This document shows positions 23,905 to 34,839 of a stretch of 64,000 nucleotides of DNA, piece after piece. A model generated the notes under the pieces. It was not told where the DNA came from, made no database searches, and worked only from the letters and a program-made list of their open reading frames with translations. The stretch covers positions 31,853,051 through 31,917,050 of the forward strand of contig CM044961.1 of assembly GCA_024516035.1 (NCBI GenBank), read 5' to 3'. The stretch's first letter is position 1; every line of letters starts with the position of its first letter. This DNA is from Bactericera cockerelli (lineage: Eukaryota > Arthropoda > Insecta > Hemiptera > Triozidae). Made by a program: the position numbers and the translations under genes.

Positions 23905-24225
23905 ATCCTAATTTTCGGTACTCGAACCACTGATCTCCCCTGCTTGCCCTACCGATCAAGGTACTAAGGTTAGTCGTATGGTCACAATAGATCGAATAGG
24001 GGTTGGTTATTAATTTCAAATTCTCTAACATCGACTGATCTCTAGTCCGAGTCTTAGAGATCTCACGACTATTAAAAAAAAATATTATATTTGTGTTCAT
24101 TACTTTCGTGATATCACAACTACTCAAACTCGCTTTACTAAATCTACGCTGAAACCCGGACTTGAACCACCGACCTCCAGGTTACTAGTTCACTGTCTTA
24201 TCGATCAAGCTGTTGAGGTCTCAAG
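23905..24225 (-). mobile_element. Two SINE-A copies (minus)
   Basis: 23918-23985 is a degenerate head. 24095-24222 is nearly complete: GACCTCAACAGCTTGATCGA, TAAGACAGTGAACTAGTAAC, GGTTCAAGTCCGGG, ending GTGATATCACGAAAGTAATG. Confidence 0.75.
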
Positions 24226-24719
24226 ACTATTTATTATTAGTTTATGTATATCCTGCTCAGAATCTTTTCGGGCCCTACAGACCTACCTTGACGGGAAACG
24301 GCCCTCCTCTTCTTCAGCCCCATAGTGGTTCAAATCTGCCCTGGCATGGCCCTAATATACAAACACTGTCCCCAGAAAGGCCGAGAAATGAACCTAATAT
24401 TTAAATCACAAACACGGACTGAAGCTTATAAACAACAATTAAAGCTTATAAACAACAATTGATTAATATTCCGAAAGCAAACGATTTCTGCCAAAATATA
24501 AAATATTCGATGAAAAAGACACCCAAATTGAAATCGTTTACATTTAACCACAACGTATGAAAGTGTCTAAACCATACAAGATACCCAGGTAACTTTCACG
24601 GAATTTTACTTTCCTTATCTTACTTTCCTAGGAATCACCCAAAATATAGAAAGGAAAGTACGAGTATTGGAATCACCCCAAAAAATATTTTGACAGTTCA
24701 TTAAAAAATGACGTAATTT

Positions 24720-25060
24720 TTTCCGAGAAATTTTGGGCACAAAAAAAGGAGCAGATAAAATAGCACGTACGGCACCTTAGAACGAGGTTCCTCTCACGAA
24801 TAGCTACAGCGGCGGGCGGGAGGTCGCTTTCGACGGCAAAGCGAATGATAGTGTTCGCTCCAAATTTCCTCGCTCCAAATGGGAGGGCATTTTTCCAGCT
24901 TTCTTCGAGCGAAAGCCCGCCTTTTATGGCACTTTTTTCGGCGCTCTTGTAAGTTTCAAATTGAATTCGTGCGAAGGTGCCTCGCCCGAACGTGTCCGAA
25001 GACGATTGCCGTCGTCTTCGGACACGTTCGGGTTTTCTAGTGATAATAGTTATGTGTGTT
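24720..25060. other. CpG-richer segment with strong hairpin; no gene assigned
   Basis: GC-rich with CGGCGGGCGGGAGGTCGC and GCGAAAGCCCGCC. A minus frame (24673-25224) crosses it but reads through the hairpin and a GA tract, with no domain. Might be promoter-like. Confidence 0.35.
24985..25032. repeat. Perfect 21-bp GC-rich inverted repeat (6-nt loop)
   Basis: Arm CCCGAACGTGTCCGAAGACG(A) at 24985-25005, loop TTGCCG, exact complement at 25012-25032. Very stable as RNA or cruciform. Confidence 0.9.
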
Positions 25061-25289
25061 ACGTTACATTCGTTCGGTGTTCTTTCTGTGTTCTTGTTGG
25101 AAAAAGAAATGATACCTCCTTTTGCTTGGGAGAGAATAGACAAGGGGAGGAAGATTTGGGAGAGAGAGGTAGAATAGAGAGGAATTTCGAAGGAAAATAA
25201 GAAGGTCGTGAGGAAAGCAGACACGACATAGATATTTGTAGAGAGAAAGAGAGATAAAGAAAGCGAGAGAGAGAAAGCAAGAGACAGAT

Positions 25290-25610
25290 AGATTGGAAGT
25301 GGAAATTGTTCACATACTCTTTACTCTCTTTAGCCTGTCTTCAACATTTCTCTTTCTCCTCCTCCTCCTCCTCCTCCTCTTCTGTTCTTCTCCTCACTCT
25401 TTTCTCCTCTTCACTTTTTCTCTTTGTTTCATTAATCTCCTATTTCTGTACCTTCTCCTCTTTCTTCTTTGTCATTACCTCTTTTTCTACCCCTTCTCTT
25501 CCTTCTCCTCCTTCCCTTTTACTTTTATTCTTCTCCTTCTCTTACTCTTTCCTTTCCTTCTACTCATCCTCCTTCTTCTACATGTCTTCTATTTTCACTC
25601 TGGAGTCGAC
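25290..25610. repeat. CTT/CTC-rich low-complexity tract
   Basis: CCTCCTCCTCCT and CTTCTCC runs; the plus frames here are artefacts. Confidence 0.8.
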
Positions 25611-25699
25611 TTCTCACTTCTCAAAATGGTGAAATGCTGATCGCAAAGGAATGCGAATACTCACGAGGAAATTAGTTTCCAATATCTCGCTTATATCTG

Positions 25700-26045
25700 C
25701 TGGTATGGACATAGAAAACAATGGGTTAAATGTATATAGCTTGCACATAACTGCTGACTTAAACATAGAAAATAATTTGTTAATTGTATATATGTATATA
25801 GCTCGCACATAACTGATGACTTAAACATAGAAAATATTTTTTTAATTGTATATGACTCACACAACTGCTGACTTAAACATAGAAAATAATATAATAGCTC
25901 GCACATAACTGCTGACTTAAACATAGAAAATAATTTGTTAATTGTATAATACTTACACACAACTGCTGACTTAAACCTCGTAGATATCAATATGTTAATT
26001 GTATATAGCTCGCAAATAACAGGTGATTTCAATAAAGCAACTAAA
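25700..26045. repeat. ~60-bp minisatellite, about 6 diverged units, next to gap
   Basis: Units share GCACATAACTGCTGACTTAA, then ACATAGAAAATAAT and TTAATTGTATATA. It stops 10 bp before the Ns, so the repeat may have caused the assembly break. Confidence 0.85.
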
Positions 26046-26054
26046 TTTACAATA

Positions 26055-26154
26055 NNNNNNNNNNNNNNNNNNNNNNNNNNNNNNNNNNNNNNNNNNNNNN
26101 NNNNNNNNNNNNNNNNNNNNNNNNNNNNNNNNNNNNNNNNNNNNNNNNNNNNNN
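26055..26154. other. Scaffold gap (100 N)
   Basis: Exactly 100 N, the conventional placeholder for a gap of unknown size. Truncates alpha-spectrin. Confidence 0.98.
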
Positions 26155-29100
26155 AGATTCTCCAAGGCGGGATCTCTTCTCAATCAGAGCTTCTTTCAAC
26201 AGACGCCATCTGTCAAGTACTTGTTTACGTTTGTCGTCAATAGGTTTAGCAGCATAATGTTCAGCAGTGATAAGCTGATCAGCCAATGTTTGTAGGGCGG
26301 CTATTTTTTCTTCGTGAGCATTGATAGCTTTATCGAAATCTTCGTGTTTCTTGATCAGAGCCTCGACATTGTCAGTTTTAGAGTCGACTTCTTCAGCGGC
26401 GAGGAAAGCCTCTCGTGCAGACATCCAGTTCTCTGCTTGTTCGCAATCTCTGTAGAACAATTGAAGTTCGAGACATTGGTCAAGCTGCATGCGACGGGCG
26501 ATCCAAGCTTTCTCCAACTCTTCACGGGCTTCGGTCAAGTTACCAAGTTTATCTTGGATTTCAACACTGGCGTAGTGACCAGATTGCAGGAGTTGCTGTC
26601 CGAAGAGATCAAAGGCCTGGAAAGTACCGGTTCTAGCATCAATTTCAGTTCTATGTTCTTGATGACGCTCAAGCAATGCCTCAGCACCAGTGACATCGTT
26701 AGCTAACTCATCGCTGGACACTAGTCCCATCATGCTGTTAATCCAAGACATGAGATCACGGTAGTCTGAGAGGAAACGCTGCAGATCGTACGAGTCAAGA
26801 AGTTTTTCCTTACGGGTGTTAGCCTTAGCAGTAAGTTGAGTCCATTCTTCATTGATTTCTTTCTGTTTAGCATAGGTTTGTTCGGCAGTATCAGGATGAG
26901 TTTGCATCAAACGGTTAGCTGTCTCATCAAGCTGTCTGATTTTGTCACCAAGAGCTGCAAGATCTCTTTCTAGCCCTTCGTGTTTGCGCTGAAGAGCCTG
27001 GACACTTCTCAGATCTTTACCGAGATCGTCATTGTTGAGAGCTTCATCTTTCTCTTGAATCCAATCCTTAGTCTCGTCAACATCTCTGTGGAAACGTTGC
27101 ACTTCATGAGCAGAGCCAAGCTGAGTAGCTCTCTCTGCAGTCAATGTCTGAAGAGAGGTCCACTTCTGATTCAAATCTTGCAGCTGAGTTTGAATCTTCA
27201 GAGCAGCCTCAGTCTGACCAAGACTCATTAATTGCATTGCGATTTCATTCATTTCGGCGAGTCTAACTTCATTTGCCTTCAAGTCTGATTGGAAATCGTC
27301 GAATTTCTTTTGCATTACCTCAACTTGCTCTAAATCTTCACCAACGTCTTGAACTTGCGCGTGCATTTCTTTATCTTTAATCCAAGTAGCTAATTCAGCA
27401 GCTTCTCTGACCAAAACATAGGCTTTAACGGTTTCGTTGAGTTTAGTCTGTCTCTCTCTAGCTAGAGACAAGAGTTGATCATATTGAGATTGAATCTGGT
27501 TTTGACGTGCAGCAATAGAACTACCATCAGCAAGATTTTGTTGAGAAGCTGTTAGTCCTGCTTCCATTTTCTTAACATATGCTGCTGGTACAAAGCCTTG
27601 ACGGTCGTTAACTTCAACTTTCCACCAGTCTTTGTTGTTGGAGTTCAGAAGTGTGAGCACGTCACTCTTCTTCATAGAAACCTCACGGGGAGACTTTTCA
27701 GTGTAGTCATACAACGCAATGACGCATTCCTTACCCGTGACATCAATAACCGGAGTTTCTTGTTGTCTACAAGATTGGGCTTGTTCTCTTAGACCCAAGA
27801 TGGTATTTCCAAAAGCTTCAAGATCAGAAACTAGCGCTTCATGTTTTTTCAGCAAAGCTTCAGAAGAGTCTTCGTCCTTACCGTAGTCTGTGTTGACAAC
27901 CAAAGGCTCCTTCTCTTTCATCCAGGACTCTGCTTCATTGGCATCAGCAAAGTATTGATGGGCTTGCAGAGAATCTTCCAGATCTTGTTTCCTCTGCAAA
28001 GCTTTGTCTTTAAGTTGATTCCAGTGGTCGTTCAAGTTACTGGCTCGCAGACGGATTTCGTCAGAAGCAAAGTGACCATCATCAATCATTTGCTGCGATG
28101 CCTGACATACAGCTGCAACACGGTTCTCATGGTTGTTGATCTCAGACAAAACTGCTTGGTGTTTTTTGATCAAGTTTTGAACACCAATCAAGTCGCGACC
28201 TCTGTTTGTCGAGGCTGCAACTGGTTCTTTTTCTCTGATCCAAGCTTCTTCATCTTCAATATCTCTGAATAGTTGCTGAACTTGAAGCGAGTCCATGAGT
28301 CTTTGTTTTCTGTTATTCATGGGGCGCTGGAGATTTTCATATCGCTCAGACATTGCAGCTTGTTTGGCTTTAATATTATCTGCATCAAAATGTCCTCCTT
28401 CCAAAAATTGTTTGGAGGCTGCTTTCACGCTCTCGATTCTATCAGAGTGAGAGGCTACATCAGCTTCCAAGAGAGCATGCTTCTTCTGCAGATTCTGCAC
28501 ACTTGTCAGATCTTTACCATAATCTTCACTCATTAACTGACCTTCAATTTCTGACAACCATAGTTCAATATCTTCAATGGTTCTATTGAAACCTTGTTGT
28601 TGGGAAGCTTCTTGAAGTTTGTTACCTTTCTTCTCAGTAGCAGCAGTTAAGCTTTCCCACAGGTTCACAATCTGTTCCATACGTTGTCTGATTTTGTCAG
28701 CTGCATAATGATCAGCTTCAACAAGTTCTTGACCAGTAGATGTTAACTCTTCCATTCTAGTTTTATTAGCATTTAACTCTTGCTCAAAGTTCTGATGTTT
28801 CTGTACTTTACCATTCAAGTTTGTTGGGTCTAAGTAACTATCATCATTGGCGAATTTCAGTTTCTCCGTGACCCAGCTTTTTGTTTCGTCACAGTCTCTC
28901 TCGAACTGCTGGAACTTGTATGCATCTTCCAAAATAGCACGTCTGTTTGCAGATTTCTCCAATAATCCAGCACGACGCTTTAGTAGCATGTCTCTGCGCT
29001 GCGCTACATCATCAGCGGCATAGTGTTGACCTTCAATCAGTTTGGTGGCAAACTCATCAAGAGCCTTGATCTTTTCTTCTTGAGCTGCCAAGGACTTTTC

Positions 29101-30645
29101 GAAATCTTCATGCTTTTTAATCAATGCTTCAACACTGTCCAATGAGTCACCCAAATCTTCATTTGACAGGAAAGCTTCTTGTTTTGCCATCCAAGTGTCA
29201 GCTTGCTCCGTATCTCTGTAGAACAGTTGCAAGTCCATGCATTGCTCATAGAGAATACGTCTTTCCTCCCACAGTGTCAGTAAATGAGTTTTATCATTCG
29301 ACAGAGTGTTGAGTTTTTCTCTGATATCCTCGGCAGCGTAGTGATTACGATCCAGCAGAGACTGTCCAGCTTCAGCTGTCCCGCGGAAACTGTCTTCACG
29401 AGCGTCAATCTCTCCCTTGTGTTCTTGATGTCTTTCCAGGAGAGCTTCTGCTCCAGCGACGTCCTTAGCAAGTTCATCTGCCGAGATGATCGCTTTCATG
29501 TCACTGATCCAAGAAATCAGATCTCTGTAGTCCGCCAAGAAACGATGCAGATAGTATGACTCATCCAGCTTTCGCTTTCTTCCCTTTGCTTTTCCGGTCA
29601 GACTTTCCCAGTATTCAACAATCTCGGCTCTCTTCGCTTGAATTTGATCAGCATGGTCATTGTGGATGCCACAGAGACGATCAGCTTCAGCTCCCAAAGT
29701 TGAAACTTTGTCCTCCAAAGCTGCAAGGTCTCGTTCAACACCTTCATGCTTCCGTTGAAATGCCTGGACGCTTGCTAAGTCTCTTCCATATTCGTCAGAA
29801 GAGAGAACAGCATCTTTCTCGGCGATCCACGCGACGGTTTCATCAGCATCGCGATTGAAGCGCTGAATCTCATGGGCGCCAAACAGTTTCTCCTGTCTCA
29901 TCAGCGCCAGTTGCTTCAATCTCATCCAAGCCTCACTCAGCTCCTCCTTACGTCTGACGATAGTTTCACGTTCAGGGTGACCTTCAAGTACAAGTTTATC
30001 AGCAAGCTGATTCACCTCGGTCACTCTGTATTCCTGAGAAGCCATGTCTTTCTGGAACTCGTCGAATTTTCTCTGCAGAACTTCGACATGCTCCAAATCC
30101 GCTCCAAACTCATCTGCAGTGACAAAAGCTTCCTTGTCATTGATCCAAAACATAACTTCATCGCATTGACGAATGAACTGAACCAGAACCAAAGCCTGCT
30201 GCAGTTTCATTCCCTTCTCTGCCAGCTTGGAGAGTAGAAGTTCCCACAGTCTGTGAAGTTCTTCCAGACGCTTGCGAATGATTTCGGAGGCAAAATGACT
30301 TTGATTGATCATTTCCTTGCCTGTGTTGTCCAGGACCACGATAGCATTGCTGTGGGCAGCGACTTCTGCCTCGAAGGCTTGATGTTTCTGGATCTTGGCC
30401 TGCAAGTTTGTGGTTTCCTTGTAGCTCTCGTCGGACGCGGCTTGGAGTTTCTCGTAGATCCAAGACTCGAGCTCGTCAGCATCGCGCTTGAAGTACTGGA
30501 AACGGCGCGAGTCTTCTAGCTTCTCCCGCTTGGAGCGCGCTTCTGACTTGAAGTCCGAGTATCGGTTGAGCACCTGCTCTCGCCTCTCCTGGATGTCAAT
30601 GGCCGTCTCCAGGATTTTCACTTCTTTCACTGTGATTTGATCCAT
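26155..30645 (-). CDS. alpha-Spec: alpha-spectrin, N-terminal ~1497 codons, truncated by scaffold gap
   Basis: Alpha-spectrin pairs with beta-spectrin to form the actin-crosslinking tetramer of the submembrane skeleton. The reading frame is open for about 1497 codons and consists of consecutive ~106-residue three-helix spectrin repeats with recurrent W and 'LL.KHE.' signatures. An SH3 domain sits at about residues 970-1026 (ALYDY ... NNKDWWKVE ... GFVPAAYV), its family-typical place in the middle of the chain. I chose the ATG at 30645, giving [15 protein letters not shown], because it matches the conserved alpha-spectrin start and because a splice acceptor (pyrimidine tract plus CAG at 30653-30651) lies just upstream. 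The ATG 18 nt earlier would sit inside that intron. Full-length alpha-spectrins are about 2400 residues, so about 900 residues, including the C-terminal EF-hands, are missing. The frame runs straight into the 100-N gap after residues RLGES, and no spectrin coding is seen on the other side. There are no internal stops or frameshifts. Confidence 0.97.
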
Positions 30646-30653
30646 TTTGGCTG
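30646..30653 (-). promoter_or_regulatory. 3' splice acceptor in front of alpha-spectrin start codon
   Basis: On the minus strand the sequence reads a pyrimidine-rich tract (ctgtttttctcatgtctg) followed by TTTCAG, then CCAAA before the ATG at 30645. This implies a non-coding first exon further upstream (at higher coordinates), which I cannot locate. Inference from splice-site consensus. Confidence 0.6.
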
Positions 30654-31237
30654 AAACAGACATGAGAAAAACAGTATGCTACAATTTTTTTTCAAGCAGA
30701 ATATTTCTTATTATATTAAGATTGTAGTGTTAAGTAGGGAAAACTTGTATAAATGGGTAGTTCCCGTATGTTTATATAAAATTTAAAAAAAAATTCAACA
30801 CCTTGATTTATGAAATACTATCTAATTTCTGATACAGAAAAATTGTCGTGTGTCTGTATGTCTAAAAGTTTTTCTTTTATCCTTTTAATACAAAAGTATT
30901 TATTACATTGCCCAAGACGATTTGAGGAGCAAAACATTACTGGATAGGGTGAAATAATACCAATAAAAACAATGTTTTGAATTTGAATCTATGAGCACGT
31001 AAAACTGGGTTTAACAAACAATCAAACAACAGATGCACAAACACACTAACTTTAAAAATGTCCTTGGATTGACTCCTATTTTGTGATATTTTATTCTCTT
31101 TTGATCCATTATTTATCATTCACTATTGATCTCTTTCTCATTCATTTAGTCTCTCCTTTCCCATTAGTTTAGCTCCCTTTTTTTATTTTTTTGTTATTAT
31201 CTCTATTTCTTATACAGTATCTTACTTTCTCTCATTC

Positions 31238-31379
31238 CGACCTCAGTAGCTTGATCAATAAAGCAATGGACTTGTAACTTGGAGGTTGGTGGTTCAAGTC
31301 CTGGTTTCAGCAAAGATTTAGTAAAGTGAGTTTGAATAGTTGTGACATCACGAAAGTGATTAACAGAAATATGATAACC
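31238..31379 (+). mobile_element. SINE-A, complete, 15-bp TSD
   Basis: TACTTTCTCTCATTC flanks at 31223-31237 and 31380-31394. Body: CGACCTCAGTAGCTTGATCA, GGTTCAAGTCC, TTTAGTAAAGTGAGTTTGAA, TGTGACATCACGAAAGTGAT, ending ATATGATAACC. No poly(A) tail. Defines the family length as about 142 bp. Confidence 0.92.
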
Positions 31380-31394
31380 TACTTTCTCTCATTC

Positions 31395-32800
31395 ATTCCT
31401 ATTTTTCTATTTTTTTTTCTTTTAATTATCTCACAGACATTGAACTTCTCCTCCTCTTTTTTTCTCTCTCTGTCACACCCTTTGTTATTATAGACTAATA
31501 TAGGCTAGACAGTAGATAAGCATACCCAGGAATGTGATATGTACAAGTACATTAATGAAAATGATCATCATGGAACTAGTTCATACAAATAATATAATTT
31601 ACATACTATAAATTTACATTCACACTATCAGAGTATACATTTATATTTATATCTGCCTACATATTTGACTACTTATATCATGAAACTATTTCAATGTAAA
31701 TAGTTATGTATTTTCACACTTCATACTAGTGGTAGGTATGCATAAATATATAACTATGCATAATAGAGATTCTCTTATCATTTATTCAAGTGTTTGTTGG
31801 AGCAAGGTTGAAAAAATAGAATTGCAAACCTCTGCATTCCATTCAGCTTTTAGTATAAGAGGGGGAGCTTAGTGATTTATAGTAATGTCTTTTGTCTTTA
31901 ATCAAAATTATTTGACATTTTTTGATAGTATTCTCCAACAATAGATGTATTTTAAAACTATCATTAGATATATTAAACCTTGTCAGAAACAATAACTAGG
32001 TACTTGTTTTCGTTTTCTAAATTAGATTTTATAATGCTGATTTGAGTTTTTCAGGAGAGCACTTTACCTTTACCATCCACTTCAGTAACCAAAGAGAGTA
32101 AATTTCAAATCAAAATGAAAAAAAACCCTAGATATTATCATAAAAAAAGCATTGGAAACCTCCTATACCTAATTATTAAACATATTAAGTAGCTTTCACA
32201 AAGAAGAACTTTGTCTAGTTTATAATTATGATGCAAACTTTTCATAAAGACAGAACACTAGCAGCATATCCTCACCAACTGAATCACAAGACTTCTTTTT
32301 TTTTTCTCTTCTTTTCAAAGCAGTTGTCTAGATAATTTAAATAGGTACATAAAATAACTCTATTGAAATTAATATGGATGCTAAAATCTTAGACACAATG
32401 TCCATTATTTGGTACTAAAATATGTATTTATGAATGTGAAATACATTTTCTGAAGTACTTACTACCTTTAAAATATAGTTAGTATTTAATATCACAAGTA
32501 AAATGAAAATACTATTTGAGTTTTATTACTGGGAGGGAATTATATCTACTTAAATTTTATGTCTTAAAAATTTGTGGCTCAATGCCCTCTACTGTATGTA
32601 CACACTCACTTTAAATTTATGGAGATTCCCATTTCACTAAACCTATATTTAGAACAAAAATCATCACTTGAAAATATATGAATTATCAATGGTTAAGCAT
32701 CCATATTGCTTAGTTCATAACATGTCAAACATTACCTGGTACCTAGTGAAAATATCTAATCTGTCTAAATTAGACAGCTAAATAATAAAATTGCCTTATT
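31395..32800. other. No gene seen; AT-rich DNA upstream of alpha-spectrin
   Basis: About 1.4 kb without repeat or coding signal that I can name; possibly 5' intron or promoter of alpha-spectrin. Confidence 0.4.
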
Positions 32801-32811
32801 TATAATGCCTG

Positions 32812-32957
32812 ATTAGTCCCATTATTTCAGCAGTAAGACATATTGTTGTGTGTTTGAAATCCCAAATGAGAGGATAACTTTCCTGGGTAGGTTTTGAACT
32901 CGCAACTTCTGGATTACCAGACCAATGCTTTGACTTCTGAGCTACCAGGGACCTGAT
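32812..32957 (-). mobile_element. SINE-C copy, diverged
   Basis: The minus strand reads GGTAGCTCAGAAGTCAAAGC, then GGTCTGGTAATCCAGAAGTT, GAGTTCAAAACC, and AAGTTATCCTCTCATTTGGG. Confidence 0.65.
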
Positions 32958-33004
32958 TAAAAAATAATAGATTTTTTTGTCAAAAAATTAGTTGAAGTTA
33001 TAAA

Positions 33005-33150
33005 GTTACCATATTTGTGTCAATCTCTTACGGGATATCACATCTACTCAAGCTTGCTTTAGTAAATCCACGCTGAAATCAATACTTGAACCACCAACCT
33101 CCAGGTTAAAAGTACATCGCCATATCTTTCAAGCTACTGAGATTGGTTTG
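33005..33150 (-). mobile_element. SINE-A copy, diverged
   Basis: The minus strand reads CCAATCTCAGTAGCTTGAAA, GGAGGTTGGTGGTTCAAGTA, then TTTACTAAAGCAAGCTTGAG and GATATCCCGTAAGAGATTGA. Confidence 0.75.
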
Positions 33151-33193
33151 TCTATAAATTATAACTATAGGATCAAACAAAAAATTTCCATTT

Positions 33194-33709
33194 CGTCGCT
33201 TAAGAAGAGGTACCTCGTAAGTCCGAATTTTTCGATAATACGTTTTTGGTATCGTTGGAATCGGAAAAAAATATCGATTTTTTTAAAATCGGTTTTATAT
33301 GACCATTCAAATACAAAAAATGCCACAACAATCGATTAAAGTTTACCTCGTAAATCGATATTTTTGTTTTGAAGAAAATTTTTGGTGAGACCTCGTATCT
33401 CCAATCAGTAATATATGTGTATTGTGTAAAATAAATCAGAGATACGAGGTACCTCTACAAAAAATGCACACATGCTTTTCTGAAAATTTTACAAGAATCA
33501 CATGAGAGGTACCTCGTATGTCCGATATCTCGTAAAAATACAAGTTTAATAAAAAAAATAGTAATTTCAATCGATAAAACAGGTATATGTTTATGGTTAA
33601 ACTGATTTTATTATTTTTTTTAAACCTGCCCACAACTTTATAATCAGTTTTTACTGTCTCCTGAAAAGTTCAAAAATCGGACTTACGAGGTACCTCTTCT
33701 TAAGCGACG
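33194..33709. mobile_element. 516-bp MITE with GAGGTACCTC palindromes, ATTT TSD
   Basis: Terminal inverted repeats of at least 30 bp (outer end CGTCGCTTAAGAAGAGGTAC), flanked by ATTT at 33190-33193 and 33710-33713. The palindrome GAGGTACCTC (or a one-arm form) followed by GTAAGTCCGA-like sequence recurs inside about six times (33208, 33345, 33390, 33437, 33507, 33687). No transposase. Confidence 0.85.
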
Positions 33710-34509
33710 ATTTGTTTTATATATGAAATAATCTCATTCCATTCCTAATAACAAGAGATTCCTCAATAGGATGATAGAGTATCTATTATAGAATCCTGAC
33801 ATCCTGTTATGTGGGAGAAAGCTACTTGATACTCATCCCATCATTGATGCTTAAATATGTTTAGAACATTCACAATATTCATTAGTGCAAATGACCCATG
33901 ATATCATCCTATGATACAGACATGTATAATGAAATTCCAAGGATAACTGTACAATATCAAGCTATGTTTTTTAATGCTACTCAGAGCAAAATTCCATCTT
34001 ACCTTTTTGCAAGTCAAGCCAAAACTTATCAAATACAGAAACTGTGTTCTGGGTGTTTTCTTATGTCGTTGTTCGGAGCACTTTGTATCTCTAGGAAAAT
34101 TAAATTATTGATTTTTCTGTCTACTTAATTAATTGTTAGTGAAAAACAAGGCTGATAAGAAATAAAAACACAAATCGGAAAAACAGACACACCTCTTACC
34201 TCTTCTGACAAAATTTCGATTTAATAAAAATTTATTTTCGGATGTTTACGTCAATTTGAAAGGTGACTCATGGTATCGGTGCTGCTCCCTTGCAGTCTGA
34301 CTATGAATTACCAGTGCATTGGCGGCTCTTCGCCAAAAAATTTTTACCTCTTGTAAAAGAGATAAAAGTATGCAAAATTGCAGAGTTTGGTTATGAGAAG
34401 TACCTACCTAATTGAGAAAAAAAAATTGAGCTTAATCAATAATAATATATATTAATAAAAAAATCATGTATTCATATTGTTTTCGTATATTTTCTTCTCA
34501 TTAGCAAAA

Positions 34510-34835
34510 GTTATGGCGTGACGTTTAAACGCCACGCCAAAAATCATGGTCTGCACCGACGCCATAAGACTCCATTTGGGATCTCAAGACTATGGCTAAA
34601 CTTACTGAGACTCCATATGGGGACTCAGCACTTAGTTGTTTCAAGCAAAAATTATTGACCAACCAGGCCATGAGATCCCATTGGGATCTCATACTTTTCA
34701 GAACCAAAATCAATGAGAATCCATTTAAAATCTATTCAAAAAGCAATGGTGATGCAGACACCCAAAATTTGCCTTGGCCTGGTGGTGACAATGGATGAGA
34801 TCCCAAACGGAGTCTCATGACAATTAACTCGTTAA
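34510..34835. repeat. Element rich in GAGATCCCA...TGGGATCTC palindromes
   Basis: Includes the 23-bp palindrome at 34670-34692 (ATGAGATCCCA T TGGGATCTCAT), GGCGTGACGTTTAAACGCCACGCC near 34515-34538 (imperfect), and several one-arm copies (GAGACTCCATATGGGGACTC, TGAGATCCCAAACGGAGTCT). Same motif family as 54294-54650. Confidence 0.7.
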
Positions 34836-34839
34836 ATCC

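Noticed and set aside
24673..25224. 183-codon minus frame over the CpG-rich segment
   Set aside because: Reads through a perfect hairpin and a GA tract; no recognised domain. Kept only as a possible regulatory segment.
28000..30519. Several plus-strand frames of 60-140 codons
   Set aside because: Antisense shadows of the alpha-spectrin coding exon.
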